Assembly: GCA_026645375.1 (NCBI GenBank)
Contig: JAPFFX010000041.1
Span: 1-19,726, forward strand
DNA length: 19,726 nt
Reading direction: 5' to 3'
From: Citricoccus sp. WCRC_4
Lineage (GTDB): Bacteria; Actinomycetota; Actinomycetes; Actinomycetales; Micrococcaceae
Below, piece after piece: positions 1 through 7,245 of the stretch. Each line of letters begins with the position of its first letter. The first letter of the stretch is position 1. Below the pieces are notes generated by a model. It was not told the DNA's origin. It ran no database searches and worked only from the letters and a program-made list of their open reading frames with translations. The translations under genes were made by a program, and so were the position numbers.

Positions 1-140
1 TCGGCTTCAAGCACGGAGACGAATCCTCCGTATCTTCCTGGACCACCGGGGGCACGACGTCTTCACCCTCCGCCGGCTTTGGGACAGGATCGAACCATGG
101 CTGATCGCCATCCAGAAGTCATCTTTCGGAAGGGCAGATC
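1..140. other. Left-edge stretch, no assignable gene
   Basis: This is the left edge of the window. The second + frame is open from the first base and reads on past 140 into the first real gene, where it becomes an obvious shadow. Its first part (containing FLDHRGHDVFTLRRLWDRIE) could be the tail of an upstream protein, but it has no stop before the next gene and I do not recognise it. AGGG at about 131-134 serves as a weak ribosome-binding site for the gene starting at 141. Confidence 0.3.
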
Positions 141-641
141 ATGAGCACCACCCCAGATCAACCCCGGGCGGACCGCACCGCGGCCAAACACACCACCTCG
201 ACGCGGCACCCTATCCAGACCGTGGCCATGATGTACGGCATCGTGTTCCTGCTGGTGGGCATCGCGGGATTCATCCCCGGCCTCACCACCAACTACGACA
301 CCCTGCAGTTCGCAGGCCATCAGTCCGAGGCCATGCTCTTGGGCATCTTCCAGGTCTCGATCCTGCACAACGTCGTCCACCTGCTCTACGGCATCGCCGG
401 CCTCGCACTGGCCCGTACGGCCCCGTCCGCACGGAACTACCTGCTCTGGGGAGGTGTCGTCTACCTCGTGCTGTGGCTCTACGGACTGTTCGTGGGCCAC
501 GACTCCCCGGCGAACTTCGTGCCGCTGAACACCGCGGACAACTGGTTGCACCTGGCCCTGGGCGTGACCATGGTCGCCCTGTCGTTCCTGCGCCGCGAAC
601 CCCGCGAGGTGGAGCCGCGCGGTGCTACCTCTACCCGCTGA
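141..641 (+). CDS. DUF4383 domain membrane protein
   Basis: This 166-residue integral membrane protein belongs to the actinobacterial DUF4383 family, whose function is unknown. Four hydrophobic helices are visible at about residues 25-47, 64-91, 98-118 and 133-150, after a polar 24-residue N-terminus. The family signature is clear: LLGIFQVSILHNVVHLLYGIAG in helix 2 (about 66-87) and NFVPLNTADNWLHLALGV before helix 4 (about 125-142). The start codon ATG at 141 has a weak purine-rich site (GGAAGGG) just upstream. The next gene, an Hrp1-like CBS protein, begins 37 bases downstream on the same strand, so the two may be co-transcribed and belong to one stress response. That link is inferred from position only. 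The family call is secure; the role is unknown. Confidence 0.9.
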   Translation: MSTTPDQPRADRTAAKHTTSTRHPIQTVAMMYGIVFLLVGIAGFIPGLTTNYDTLQFAGHQSEAMLLGIFQVSILHNVVHLLYGIAGLALARTAPSARNYLLWGGVVYLVLWLYGLFVGHDSPANFVPLNTADNWLHLALGVTMVALSFLRREPREVEPRGATSTR

Positions 642-678
642 CAACCCCGGACTATCCGGCCTGTGAAAGGAAGAACCG

Positions 679-1095
679 ATGAAGACCGCACGTGAAGTCA
701 TGACCGGCGGTGCCGAATGCGTCGGTGAGAACGAGACATTGGAGGACGCCGCACGGAAGATGAAGGACCTTGACGTCGGCCAGCTGCCGATCTGCGGTGA
801 GGACAACCGGCTCAAGGGCGTGGTCACCGACCGTGACATCGTCATCAAGTGCCTGGCCGCCGGTGGTGATCCGCGGCAGATGAAGGCCGGTGAGCTCGGC
901 GAGGGCAAACCGGTGACCATCGGGGCCGATGACAGCATCGAGGAGGCCGTGAAGACGATGAAGGAACATCAGATTCGCCGGCTGCCGGTCATCGACGGTC
1001 ACGACCTCGTCGGTATGGTCAGCCAGGCCGACATCGCCCGGAACTGGCCCGATGACCGGGTCGGTGATCTGTTGGAGGTCATCTCCCAGGACTGA
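679..1095 (+). CDS. Tandem CBS-domain protein, Hrp1-like
   Basis: This 138-residue soluble protein consists of two CBS motifs, at about residues 8-62 and 74-128, which together would form one Bateman module. Such modules bind adenine nucleotides or similar ligands and act as sensors. The sequence closely follows hypoxic response protein 1 (Hrp1, Rv2626c) of Mycobacterium tuberculosis as I remember it, including the VMTGGAECVGENETL start, LPICGEDNRLKGVVTDRDIVIK and HQIRRLPVIDGHDLVGMVSQADIAR. Cys14 and Cys39 fall where Hrp1 has a disulfide, which suggests the same extra covalent link. The start is fixed by GAAAGGA at 663-669, nine bases before the ATG. In mycobacteria Hrp1 belongs to the dormancy/hypoxia regulon, but whether this copy responds to oxygen cannot be seen. 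It lies just downstream of the DUF4383 gene. Confidence 0.92.
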   Translation: MKTAREVMTGGAECVGENETLEDAARKMKDLDVGQLPICGEDNRLKGVVTDRDIVIKCLAAGGDPRQMKAGELGEGKPVTIGADDSIEEAVKTMKEHQIRRLPVIDGHDLVGMVSQADIARNWPDDRVGDLLEVISQD

Positions 1096-1407
1096 TGGTC
1101 GATCATCCAGCGCGTCTGCGGTACGCGTGAGCGCACCCACGCATCCGCGCAGTGCATCCCAGCCTTTGGTGGGCGGGGCGTACTGCCGTTCCAGGCACCC
1201 CCAGCGACCCTCTGCTCCAGATGCCGCGCCGAGCTTCGGCAAGACCAACCCAGCCCTGGAGCCGCGCGCGGTCACACTCATCAGGAGCGTCGCTCAATCC
1301 TCGGCCCCCCACCAGGAACCATGTGGCGTTCCGCTGCATCGGGAGCGTTCGACCCAGGAGTGGCATGTGATTCGGCGCGGAGGTCCTGGAGAGCTCGGTG
1401 GCCGGTG
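1096..1407. other. Intergenic stretch without recognised gene
   Basis: About 310 bases separate the CBS gene from the DUF2071 gene. Both strands have short open frames, but none has family resemblance, a convincing ribosome-binding site and coding-like codon use together. I see no hairpin with a T-run and no clear promoter hexamer pair. It probably holds the end of the first transcript and the promoter of the next gene. Confidence 0.4.
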
Positions 1408-2133
1408 ATGAGCGGCCGCACTCCAGATCGCCCGGTGCGCCTTCCCGTGTGTTTTCAGGACTGGGAACACCTCACGTTCCTGCATTGGCCCTATGACGTG
1501 GAGATCGTTCAGCGCCTGGTGCCCGATGAGCTCACGGTGCAGCAATGGGAAGGCCGCACGTGGGTCGGCATCACTGCGTTCCGCATGGTGGGGGTTCGTC
1601 CACCGGGCCTGCCACCCGTGCCCGGATGGGGCGCGTTTCCGGAGCTCAACGTGCGAGCTTACGTGCGCAGGTCGGACGGGCGAGACGGCATCTGGTTCCT
1701 GGGCATGGTCGTACCGCGGTTCGGCTTCATTGCCGCCCTGCGGAGCTTGGGGCTGCCCTATGAGCGCTCCCGTTCTTCCGTGTCCGTAGACGGTTCACGC
1801 TGGGTCTACCGGTTCGGCACACCACACTGGTTCCTCTCACGCCACGACGACTGGTTCCAGGCGGTCGTGGACGTCGGGAGCTCACTGCGGGCGCCGGAGC
1901 TCACGCCCTTGGTGGAGAGCATCACCGGACGCTGGTCGGCCTACCACCGGCAGGGCGGGGTGCTGTGGCGCACACCGGTCGCGCACGAGCCCTGGCCCCT
2001 GTGCGCGGCGACGGTCACCGGGAGTCTCGAAGCCCCGCTGCGTTGGGCTGGACTGCCATCACCGACCACGGACCCGCTGGTGCACGCAGCACGGGCCGTG
2101 CACACCCGGCTCGGTGTTCCCCGACTGACCTAG
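1408..2133 (+). CDS. DUF2071 (YqjF-like) family protein
   Basis: This 241-residue protein matches the DUF2071/YqjF family, whose biochemical function is not established. Typical family features are in order: a WEHLTFLHWPYDVEIVQRLVPDEL segment near the N-terminus (residues about 19-42), WVGITAFRMVGVRPPGLPPVPGW at about 51-73, and FPELNVRAYVR followed by GIWFLGMVV in the centre. I chose ATG at 1408 because family similarity begins directly after it and GGTGG lies about six bases upstream. An in-frame ATG at 1321 would add 29 residues that look non-coding. There is no signal peptide or membrane helix. It appears to be a single-gene unit, because the next recognisable gene is about 880 bases away. 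The family call is good; I cannot suggest a substrate. Confidence 0.85.
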   Translation: MSGRTPDRPVRLPVCFQDWEHLTFLHWPYDVEIVQRLVPDELTVQQWEGRTWVGITAFRMVGVRPPGLPPVPGWGAFPELNVRAYVRRSDGRDGIWFLGMVVPRFGFIAALRSLGLPYERSRSSVSVDGSRWVYRFGTPHWFLSRHDDWFQAVVDVGSSLRAPELTPLVESITGRWSAYHRQGGVLWRTPVAHEPWPLCAATVTGSLEAPLRWAGLPSPTTDPLVHAARAVHTRLGVPRLT

Positions 2134-3014
2134 GCACCGGGGCCAGCGGGCTCGGCATCGAAACCCCCTGTTCGATGGCTTGTTCGATGACACGCGGGGA
2201 CATCGCGGGAAAGCGCGTTGCACCATGGGCTAGTGACGCGTCCCCCAGCGGGGCGCGTTCAAGGTCGGAGGTGGAGGGATGAGGCGGTTCAGTGGCCGGG
2301 CTTCTTCACTCCGACCATGAACAACCTGCACACTGTCATCGGTCACTCTGGTCTCGTCTGCCATTGTCCTCAGCTTCCCTCAGTCCCTGAATCGTCTGAC
2401 GTGCAGCGTGCCGGCGACCCGTTCTCCCACGGTCACCGTGCGGAACTCCGTGGGTGACTCACCGGGCGCGCACCAGGTCACCACGGTGAGGGCGCACCGC
2501 AGACGAAGTGGGTTCCAGAGCCCGGGCCCATGGTCCACACCGGCCGGGCTGGTCGTTCAAGGCCCCCACGAACGGGACCACCCGACTGCTGTGGTGTTCT
2601 CGCCGGTCCCACCGGTGCCGTCGGTTACCAGCGTTCCTTCCTTCGGGACGGTGACATCGGTGGCGTGGGCGATGGCGGCACCGGTGGAGGCCAGCATCAC
2701 GGCGGCACATCCGATCACCGCGTGCGGGTCTACCCGGACTGTGCAGGACGCATCGACGGCGGGCCGGAAACGGCACACGACACCGGGCCGGTAGGTGCCG
2801 GACCGAGCCAACTGACCCCCACGGTGTCCTGACGTCGGACCAACCCTTGCCCTGCACAAGCCGGAGTCCCGGGGTGGCCCTTCATCAGAAAGGCATCTCC
2901 CCATGAAAACCTTGCGTGACCTGAGGTGATGTCCGCAAACTGACAGGGTGCGGGCACCGGATGGAACCTTCCAACCGGTGTCTTCGGCCCGCCTCACACC
3001 GGAGAGGACCACCC
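2134..3014. other. Poorly coding region with gene remnants
   Basis: This stretch of about 880 bases has no intact recognisable gene. On the minus strand at 2380-2778 there is an apparent broken secreted-protein gene (listed separately). At 2230-2364 on the minus strand a 44-residue frame begins after GAGG and follows the broken gene, but it resembles nothing I know. On the + strand, AGAAAGG at about 2887-2893 precedes ATG at 2903, yet that frame closes after eight codons (MKTLRDLR), so it is either a leader peptide or the start of a decayed gene. The mixture suggests degraded genes rather than a designed regulatory region. Confidence 0.4.
2380..2778 (-). pseudogene. Possible broken gene for small secreted protein
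   Basis: Reading the minus strand from a GTG at 2778, one frame runs 132 codons to a TGA at 2380-2382 with one internal stop, TGA at 2557-2559 (codon 74). The first part resembles an exported protein: an arginine-containing start, a hydrophobic stretch (AVIGCAAVMLASTGAAIA) and an A-x-A type cleavage point (AHA, then TDVTVPKEG). The second part (LTVVTWCAPGESPTEFRTVT onward) has high third-position GC and alternating beta-like residues, as a real gene would. I recognise no family. The case rests on both halves sharing one frame and looking coding on either side of a single stop. Chance open frames in GC-rich DNA are the main alternative, so confidence is low. Confidence 0.3.
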
Positions 3015-3500
3015 ATGAAGTCGCTCGCTCCGATCCTGACCGCCCTGGCCCTGGGTTTCGTCGTGCTAGCCACCACCCACGGTGGTACCAACCCCTCCGC
3101 ACCGGCCACCCCCCTGACAACCACGGCCCCCACCCCTGCAGTGGGCCACAGCCCTGCCCCGGATTGGGGCTTTCTGACCGCGATCCGTGCCAGCGGCATG
3201 GACTTCACGGGTGACTGGGAGCTGGACTTGGCCTCCGCCGGAGTGGACCTGGCCCAGGTCGACACTTTCCAGTTGCGCGCACAGGTCTGCGGGACCGCCA
3301 TGGACGATGGTGAGGGTGACTACCACCCGGCGGCCCAGACTCAACAGTTCTGGCTGTCCTCGTTCTACGACGAGGTCCGCCGGATGGGCCGTGACCACGG
3401 TTGGGCCACTCCCCGGACGGTGGCCTATCACCACTGCCCGTCCCGCTTCGCCGCCGTCGACGCCGTCCGGGGCCTCGAAGATCGAGCCAAGAATCCCTGA
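3015..3500 (+). CDS. Small secreted or membrane-anchored protein, unknown function
   Basis: I do not recognise the family of this 161-residue protein. Residues 1-21 form a signal peptide or anchor (MKSLAPILTALALGFVVLAT) without a lipobox cysteine. Residues 22-49 are a Pro/Thr/Ala-rich linker, as often seen between an export signal and a folded domain. The rest is a compact, charged domain of about 110 residues with only two cysteines (Cys92 and Cys141), which could form a disulfide outside the cell, and a His-His-Cys run at 139-141. The start at 3015 has GGAGAGG at 3001-3006 upstream. An in-frame ATG at 2961 would add 18 polar residues before the signal and lacks a ribosome-binding site, so I rejected it. 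It stands alone, followed by overlapping inverted repeats. Confidence 0.6.
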   Translation: MKSLAPILTALALGFVVLATTHGGTNPSAPATPLTTTAPTPAVGHSPAPDWGFLTAIRASGMDFTGDWELDLASAGVDLAQVDTFQLRAQVCGTAMDDGEGDYHPAAQTQQFWLSSFYDEVRRMGRDHGWATPRTVAYHHCPSRFAAVDAVRGLEDRAKNP

Positions 3501-3512
3501 ACCGCCTCCGGT

Positions 3513-3543
3513 CCGCAGGCCTGCGGTAACTGCGGCTACCGCA
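3513..3543. terminator. Two overlapping inverted repeats after the secreted-protein gene
   Basis: Twelve bases after the stop codon at 3500 lies a perfect 14-bp palindrome (CCGCAGGCCTGCGG, 3513-3526). Overlapping it is a perfect 7-bp inverted repeat, TGCGGTA at 3522-3528 and TACCGCA at 3537-3543, with an 8-base loop. The two structures share bases 3522-3526 and cannot both form in RNA. Pyrimidine-rich CCCTCTT follows, but there is no T-run, so this is at best a weak terminator. It could instead be an operator for the next gene. Confidence 0.35.
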
Positions 3544-3683
3544 ACCCTCTTGACTTCGCAGGGGAGCGTGCGCCCAGGCAGCGCCGCGAGTCCGGTCACC
3601 CACCACGCTCCGCGGCCGTTGCCCACGGCGCCCCGCAGCGGGAGAATTGCCGTGCGGAGGGGCCTGAACACCAGGACACAGCC

Positions 3684-4043
3684 ATGAATGCCAACACTGC
3701 CTTCGACCTGGCCGGTTTCACCCGTGCCACGGAGGAACGCAACGCCGAGACCCTGCTGGGGTCCTATGCCGACGACGCCGAGGTGACCATCGTCGACCGG
3801 AACCATCCACCGAAGTCGCCGCAGGTCCTCAAGGGGAAAGATCAGATCCGTCCCTGGCTGGAGGACACCTACTCTCGGGACATGACCCATCGGGTCGTGG
3901 ATCCGGTGGTCGGTGGGGACCGGGTCGCCCTGACCACCCTGTGCCGCTACCCGGACGGGACCAACGTGTGGTGTGCCTGCACGGCGGACATCTCCGGGGG
4001 ACTGATCACGCGGCAGAACGTGGTGCAGGTCTGGGACGAGTGA
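3684..4043 (+). CDS. SnoaL/NTF2-like domain protein
   Basis: This 119-residue protein fits the SnoaL-like (NTF2-fold) family by length and pattern. An N-terminal helix carries FTRATEERNAETLLGSYADDAEVTIVDRN (about 12-40), then the typical GKDQIRPWLEDTYSRDMTHRV helix-strand segment (51-71), and a C-terminal strand pair ending in GLITRQNVVQVWDE (106-119). Such proteins form a small cone-shaped pocket. Some are enzymes and many are of unknown role, and I cannot name a substrate. The start is supported by AGGA at about 3673-3676. There is no signal peptide, so it is probably cytosolic. It converges on the minus-strand operon that ends at 4120, with a palindrome in the gap that could stop transcription from both sides. 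Confidence 0.85.
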   Translation: MNANTAFDLAGFTRATEERNAETLLGSYADDAEVTIVDRNHPPKSPQVLKGKDQIRPWLEDTYSRDMTHRVVDPVVGGDRVALTTLCRYPDGTNVWCACTADISGGLITRQNVVQVWDE

Positions 4044-4049
4044 ACCGCC

Positions 4050-4065
4050 ACGGGCCATGGCCCGT
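4050..4065. terminator. Palindrome between convergent genes, possible bidirectional terminator
   Basis: A perfect 16-bp palindrome (ACGGGCCATGGCCCGT) sits seven bases after the stop of the SnoaL-like gene, between it and the end of the convergent operon at 4120. It can fold into a GC-rich stem of about six pairs on either strand. No T-run follows in either direction, so its strength as an intrinsic terminator is doubtful. Confidence 0.4.
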
Positions 4066-4119
4066 CCGCGCTCACGAATCCCGGGAACCACGCCCTGCGA
4101 CCACCGGGCCGCCAGTCGC

Positions 4120-4779
4120 CTACACGTGCAGGCGCTTGGCGAGTTCGTGGCGCACTTCCGCGCCCCGGGCGGCCTGCACCACCACCAGGGCGCAGATGCT
4201 GAGCGCCCCGCAGACCACCGAGGGCACCGGGTTGGTCACCCAGCCGAGGACCAGGAACACGAGGGGAGCCAGGCCCAGCAGTACGGTCAACCCGCTGTAG
4301 AGGATGTGCTCACCCACCTCGGTGCGCATGACCCGCACCATGATCAGCACGGCGATGATGGCGGCCGCGCACAGGGCCGGCACGGCGTAGGTCAGGGACC
4401 AGCCGTCCCACCCGCCGAGGTAGTCCCAGTACACGCAGACCAGGCCGATCAGGACCACGAGGTACACGGTGCCCTTGGCGACGTTGCGCCGCTTGCGCAC
4501 GGCCATCAGCACCACCAGCCACATGGCGGTCAGGCCCAGCCAGACAGACCGCACGAGCCCGATGTCCGCCGCCCGAAACAGCAGCTGGGCCAGGAAGGAC
4601 GCGAGGATCACGGCCAGCGAGGTCAGGAACAGGGCCTTCCACACCCGGCGGCGGGAGAAGTTCAGGGGCACCGCGGGCAGTGGGCTCGGCACCGCCTCGC
4701 CGGCCAGCGGAGCCGCACACAGGGGACACCGCATCCAGTGGCCCTCCACGTCCACGGCGCACTGCGCGCAGCGCCTCAC
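4120..4779 (-). CDS. Zinc-ribbon six-helix membrane protein (DUF6320-like)
   Basis: This 219-residue protein starts with a short zinc ribbon, Cys4-x2-Cys7 and Cys18-x2-Cys21, followed by a proline-rich link and six hydrophobic helices at about 48-68, 76-94, 104-121, 131-152, 160-180 and 185-205. This plan matches the DUF6320 family as I know it, which tends to accompany acyltransferase-fold proteins and alpha/beta hydrolases. It is the last gene of a three-gene minus-strand operon. Its GTG start (4777-4779) overlaps the TGA of the upstream gene as GTGA, and a strong GGAGG lies five to six bases upstream on the minus strand. The role is unknown. Tight coupling suggests it anchors or regulates the preceding acyltransferase-like protein at the membrane, which is an inference. 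Confidence 0.82.
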   Translation of the reverse strand: MRRCAQCAVDVEGHWMRCPLCAAPLAGEAVPSPLPAVPLNFSRRRVWKALFLTSLAVILASFLAQLLFRAADIGLVRSVWLGLTAMWLVVLMAVRKRRNVAKGTVYLVVLIGLVCVYWDYLGGWDGWSLTYAVPALCAAAIIAVLIMVRVMRTEVGEHILYSGLTVLLGLAPLVFLVLGWVTNPVPSVVCGALSICALVVVQAARGAEVRHELAKRLHV

Positions 4780-6248
4780 GGTCCCACCTCCGCGAGTTCC
4801 TCCTCGGTCACCCGGGCCGCGGCGACCGTCACGTCGATCCCGCGAGCGGTCAGCATGCGGGCGAACTCCCTGATGTGCGCGGTCTCGGTGAACGGCGAGG
4901 TGAAGGTGATCGTGAGCAGGCCGGCGTGGGAGATCGCACAGAACTGCGGGCGGACCGCGGTGACGTGGAACAGGATGCGCCCCACGTGGGAAGCGGCCGG
5001 CTCCGGCAGGCTCACGCGGCCCAGGTTGGAGACCGCCACGCTCAGCCCCCGGTTGCTGCCCCCGTTGACCAGCTTCAGGATCACGTCCTTCAGGGGGCGC
5101 GGCAGGATCCTGAGCACGGGCATCCGCTCGAACCGGATGAACCGTCGCAGCTTCCGCTCCAGGGCCTCCGGGGAGGCCTTCGGCCAGAACTGGCCGTCGA
5201 GCTGCCGGCTGACCGAGCCGACGTCGTCCGGGCCCTCGCCGTAGGTGTGGTCCACCCGGACGGTCGCGAAGAAGTTCCGCGCCGACGTCGAGGGGAAGAA
5301 CTGCCGCAGGTTCACCGGCACCGACGCGGCCAGGGTGCGGGCCGCGCCCAGCCCGCCGGAGGAGCGGCGCAGGGACTCGAAGAACACGGCGATCAGGTAC
5401 ATCGTGAGCGACACCCCCTCGGCGCGGGCCAGGGCGAGCACCCCCTGGGCGGGCATCGTGAGCTCGACGGCGCGGGTGCGGTTGTCCGGGGTGCGGGTGC
5501 CCGTGGCCCGGTAGACCTTGGTCCGGGGACGGCTGTGCCGCGCGCCGGTTCCCCGCGGCGCAACGCCCGACGACGGAGCGCCGGCTTCCGCGGTCAGGGT
5601 GGCCGGAGCGGCCTCGCGGCGGAAGGCGGACCCGGCTGCCACCGATCCCTGCCGGCGGCGCCGCAGGAAGTAGTGCCGGAAGCTGTCGCCGCTCAGTGCG
5701 TGCGTCGGTTCCGCTGCGGCGTCACCTGGCGGGACGCCCGGGGCAACCGGAGCAGCCGGGACGGCGTGACCGGGACCGGTCCCAGCACCGAGGGGTTCGC
5801 CGTCGTCCGTGACCGGGCGCCCCGGTGCCGGATAGCGCAGCCGGTGGTAGGCGGTCAGCAGGTCGGTCAGGAACCAGAGCGCCCCGGTGCCGTCGGACAG
5901 GGCGTGGAAGACCTCCAGGACGATCCGGCGGCGATGGTGCACCACGCGGAACAGCAGGTTCCGCCGGTCCGCCTGGTAGAGCGGGGCACAGGTGTACTGG
6001 TCCTCCGCGGTGACGACCGGACGCAGGTCGCTGTCCTGCAGGTAGTACCAGAACACGCCGCGGCGCAGCACCGCATGGTAGAGCGGGTAGCGGTCGAACG
6101 TGGTGTCCAGGGCCGCCTGCAACAGGTGCGGGTCCACGTCGTGGTCCGTCTCGGCGCTCAGGCGGAACACCTTGGGATCGGCGTTGGTCCGGGCGGCGAG
6201 GAAGATGTTGGAGGCGTTGTCGAGCCGCACCCAGGTCCGGCGGGTCAC
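4776..6248 (-). CDS. Condensation/acyltransferase-fold protein (alcohol acetyltransferase-like)
   Basis: This protein of 490 residues belongs to the CoA-dependent acyltransferase/condensation superfamily. The active-site motif is HALSDG at residues 115-120, a variant of HHxxxDG with catalytic His115 and structural Asp119. C-terminal landmarks follow, including PVNLRQFFPS and the SNLGRVSLPE strand typical of alcohol acetyltransferase and PapA/WS-DGAT relatives. I chose GTG at 6246-6248 because it forms a GTGA overlap with the upstream stop and has GGGAG five bases upstream. A GTG six codons earlier (6266) is the alternative. Residues about 140-245 form an Ala/Pro/Gly/Arg-rich low-complexity insert between the two lobes that normal family members lack. 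The substrate is unknown; the adjacent hydrolase suggests an ester or acyl-chain modification. Confidence 0.82.
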   Translation of the reverse strand: MTRRTWVRLDNASNIFLAARTNADPKVFRLSAETDHDVDPHLLQAALDTTFDRYPLYHAVLRRGVFWYYLQDSDLRPVVTAEDQYTCAPLYQADRRNLLFRVVHHRRRIVLEVFHALSDGTGALWFLTDLLTAYHRLRYPAPGRPVTDDGEPLGAGTGPGHAVPAAPVAPGVPPGDAAAEPTHALSGDSFRHYFLRRRRQGSVAAGSAFRREAAPATLTAEAGAPSSGVAPRGTGARHSRPRTKVYRATGTRTPDNRTRAVELTMPAQGVLALARAEGVSLTMYLIAVFFESLRRSSGGLGAARTLAASVPVNLRQFFPSTSARNFFATVRVDHTYGEGPDDVGSVSRQLDGQFWPKASPEALERKLRRFIRFERMPVLRILPRPLKDVILKLVNGGSNRGLSVAVSNLGRVSLPEPAASHVGRILFHVTAVRPQFCAISHAGLLTITFTSPFTETAHIREFARMLTARGIDVTVAAARVTEEELAEVGP

Positions 6249-7210
6249 GAGGGCTCCCGCGGGCACTGGCGCTCGCCGCCGGCCGGTTCGTCCTCGAGGA
6301 ACGCTTCGATCACCTCGTAGGCCTCTCGCAGGTACCGGGAGAACCGTGGCAGGACGATGAACCCGTGCAACGCCCCGGCCACACGGTGGACGTCCACGGT
6401 GTTCCCGGCCTCCGCGAGCGCGCGGCCATAGGCCTCGCCCTCATCGCACAACAGGTCCCGTTCGGCCGTGATCACCAGCGTCCTCGGTTGTCCGGACAGG
6501 TCGGTCGCCATCAGCGGGGCGACCCGGGGGTCGCGACGCTGTTCGGGATCGGGGACGTAGAGCTCGAAGTAGTCCTGGACCTCGGTATTGGTGAGCCGGT
6601 AACCCTCACCATGGTGGTGCACGGAGGCGAACGGCGAGGTCTGCGGATCATGGTCCCAGTGGGTCACCGGGTAGAGGAGGATCTGCCGGTCCGCGCCCCG
6701 CTGACCGCGTTCCCTCAGCAACAGGGAGACGGCAGCCACCAGGTTCCCCCCGGCCGAGTCACCCACCAGGACGATCTTGCCGGCATCCTCGATGCCCGCC
6801 CTGCGCGGGTCCCGCAGCAAGGCGTGGGCCACGCGGTAGCAGTCCTCCAGCCCCGCGGGGAAGGGGTGCTCCGGTGCCAGCCGGTAGTCCACGGAGGCCA
6901 CCACGCAGCCGGTGAGATCGGCCATCGTGGTGCAGGCCGAGGTGTAGCTGACGATGTCGCCGGTGACCCAGCCGCCGCCGTGGAAGAAGAGGAGGACGTC
7001 GTCCCGCCGCTGCTCCTTGGGCTGGAAGATCCGGACCGGGATCGGGGCGCCGCCATCGGTGAACGACTCCTGCCGGTACGGGGTCCGGTGCCGCGGTGCG
7101 GTCAACGTCGCGAGGCGGCGCTGGACGCGCCGGACCTTCCCGTAGTCCTCACGCATGTTGAGCCGGGGCGCTGCGAACAGGCCCAGCACCGCCCGGGACA
7201 ACCGGTTCAC
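6245..7210 (-). CDS. Alpha/beta hydrolase, HSL-type esterase
   Basis: This 321-residue cytosolic hydrolase belongs to the hormone-sensitive-lipase (family IV esterase) group. The oxyanion-hole motif HGGGW is at 77-81 and the nucleophile elbow GDSAGG at 150-155 with Ser152. Asp252 (in AERDLLCDEG) and His282 (in GALHGF) complete the catalytic triad, and DYRLAPEHPFPAGLED at 108-123 is typical of the family. Such enzymes cleave short- to medium-chain esters. The start is GTG at 7208-7210, which overlaps the stop of a 12-codon upstream ORF as GTGA. No Shine-Dalgarno site precedes it, so translation is probably coupled. It is the first full-length gene of the operon with the acyltransferase-like and zinc-ribbon membrane proteins. 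The pair may add and remove acyl groups on one unknown substrate. Confidence 0.9.
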   Translation of the reverse strand: MNRLSRAVLGLFAAPRLNMREDYGKVRRVQRRLATLTAPRHRTPYRQESFTDGGAPIPVRIFQPKEQRRDDVLLFFHGGGWVTGDIVSYTSACTTMADLTGCVVASVDYRLAPEHPFPAGLEDCYRVAHALLRDPRRAGIEDAGKIVLVGDSAGGNLVAAVSLLLRERGQRGADRQILLYPVTHWDHDPQTSPFASVHHHGEGYRLTNTEVQDYFELYVPDPEQRRDPRVAPLMATDLSGQPRTLVITAERDLLCDEGEAYGRALAEAGNTVDVHRVAGALHGFIVLPRFSRYLREAYEVIEAFLEDEPAGGERQCPREPS

Positions 7211-7245
7211 GGACGGGCGAGGTGGTCGGGATCAGGAAGTTCCAT
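7207..7245 (-). CDS. 12-residue leader ORF coupled to the hydrolase
   Basis: ATG at 7243-7245 opens a 12-codon frame (MELPDPDHLARP) whose TGA overlaps the GTG start of the hydrolase as GTGA. Just upstream on the minus strand, TACGCT (complement of 7252-7257) lies six bases before the ATG, a -10-like hexamer placed so that transcription would begin at or next to the A of ATG. This is the layout of a leaderless actinobacterial mRNA. No good -35 is visible. Neither this ATG nor the hydrolase GTG has a Shine-Dalgarno site. I infer that ribosomes load on the leaderless ATG and re-initiate at the GTG. Confidence 0.45.
   Translation of the reverse strand: MELPDPDHLARP

Noticed and set aside
2015..2203. 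Minus-strand frame containing MSPRVIEQAIEQGVSMPSPL
   Set aside because: Its start looks protein-like, but it runs antisense into the DUF2071 gene, has no clear ribosome-binding site, and matches no family I recognise.
2408..2794. + strand frames at 2408-2794 and 2530-2832
   Set aside because: They have no ribosome-binding site or family pattern. The minus strand in the same place has better coding character.
4680..6320. Long + strand open frame opposite the acyltransferase gene
   Set aside because: It is a shadow of the minus-strand operon, which has catalytic motifs, ribosome-binding sites and coupled starts.
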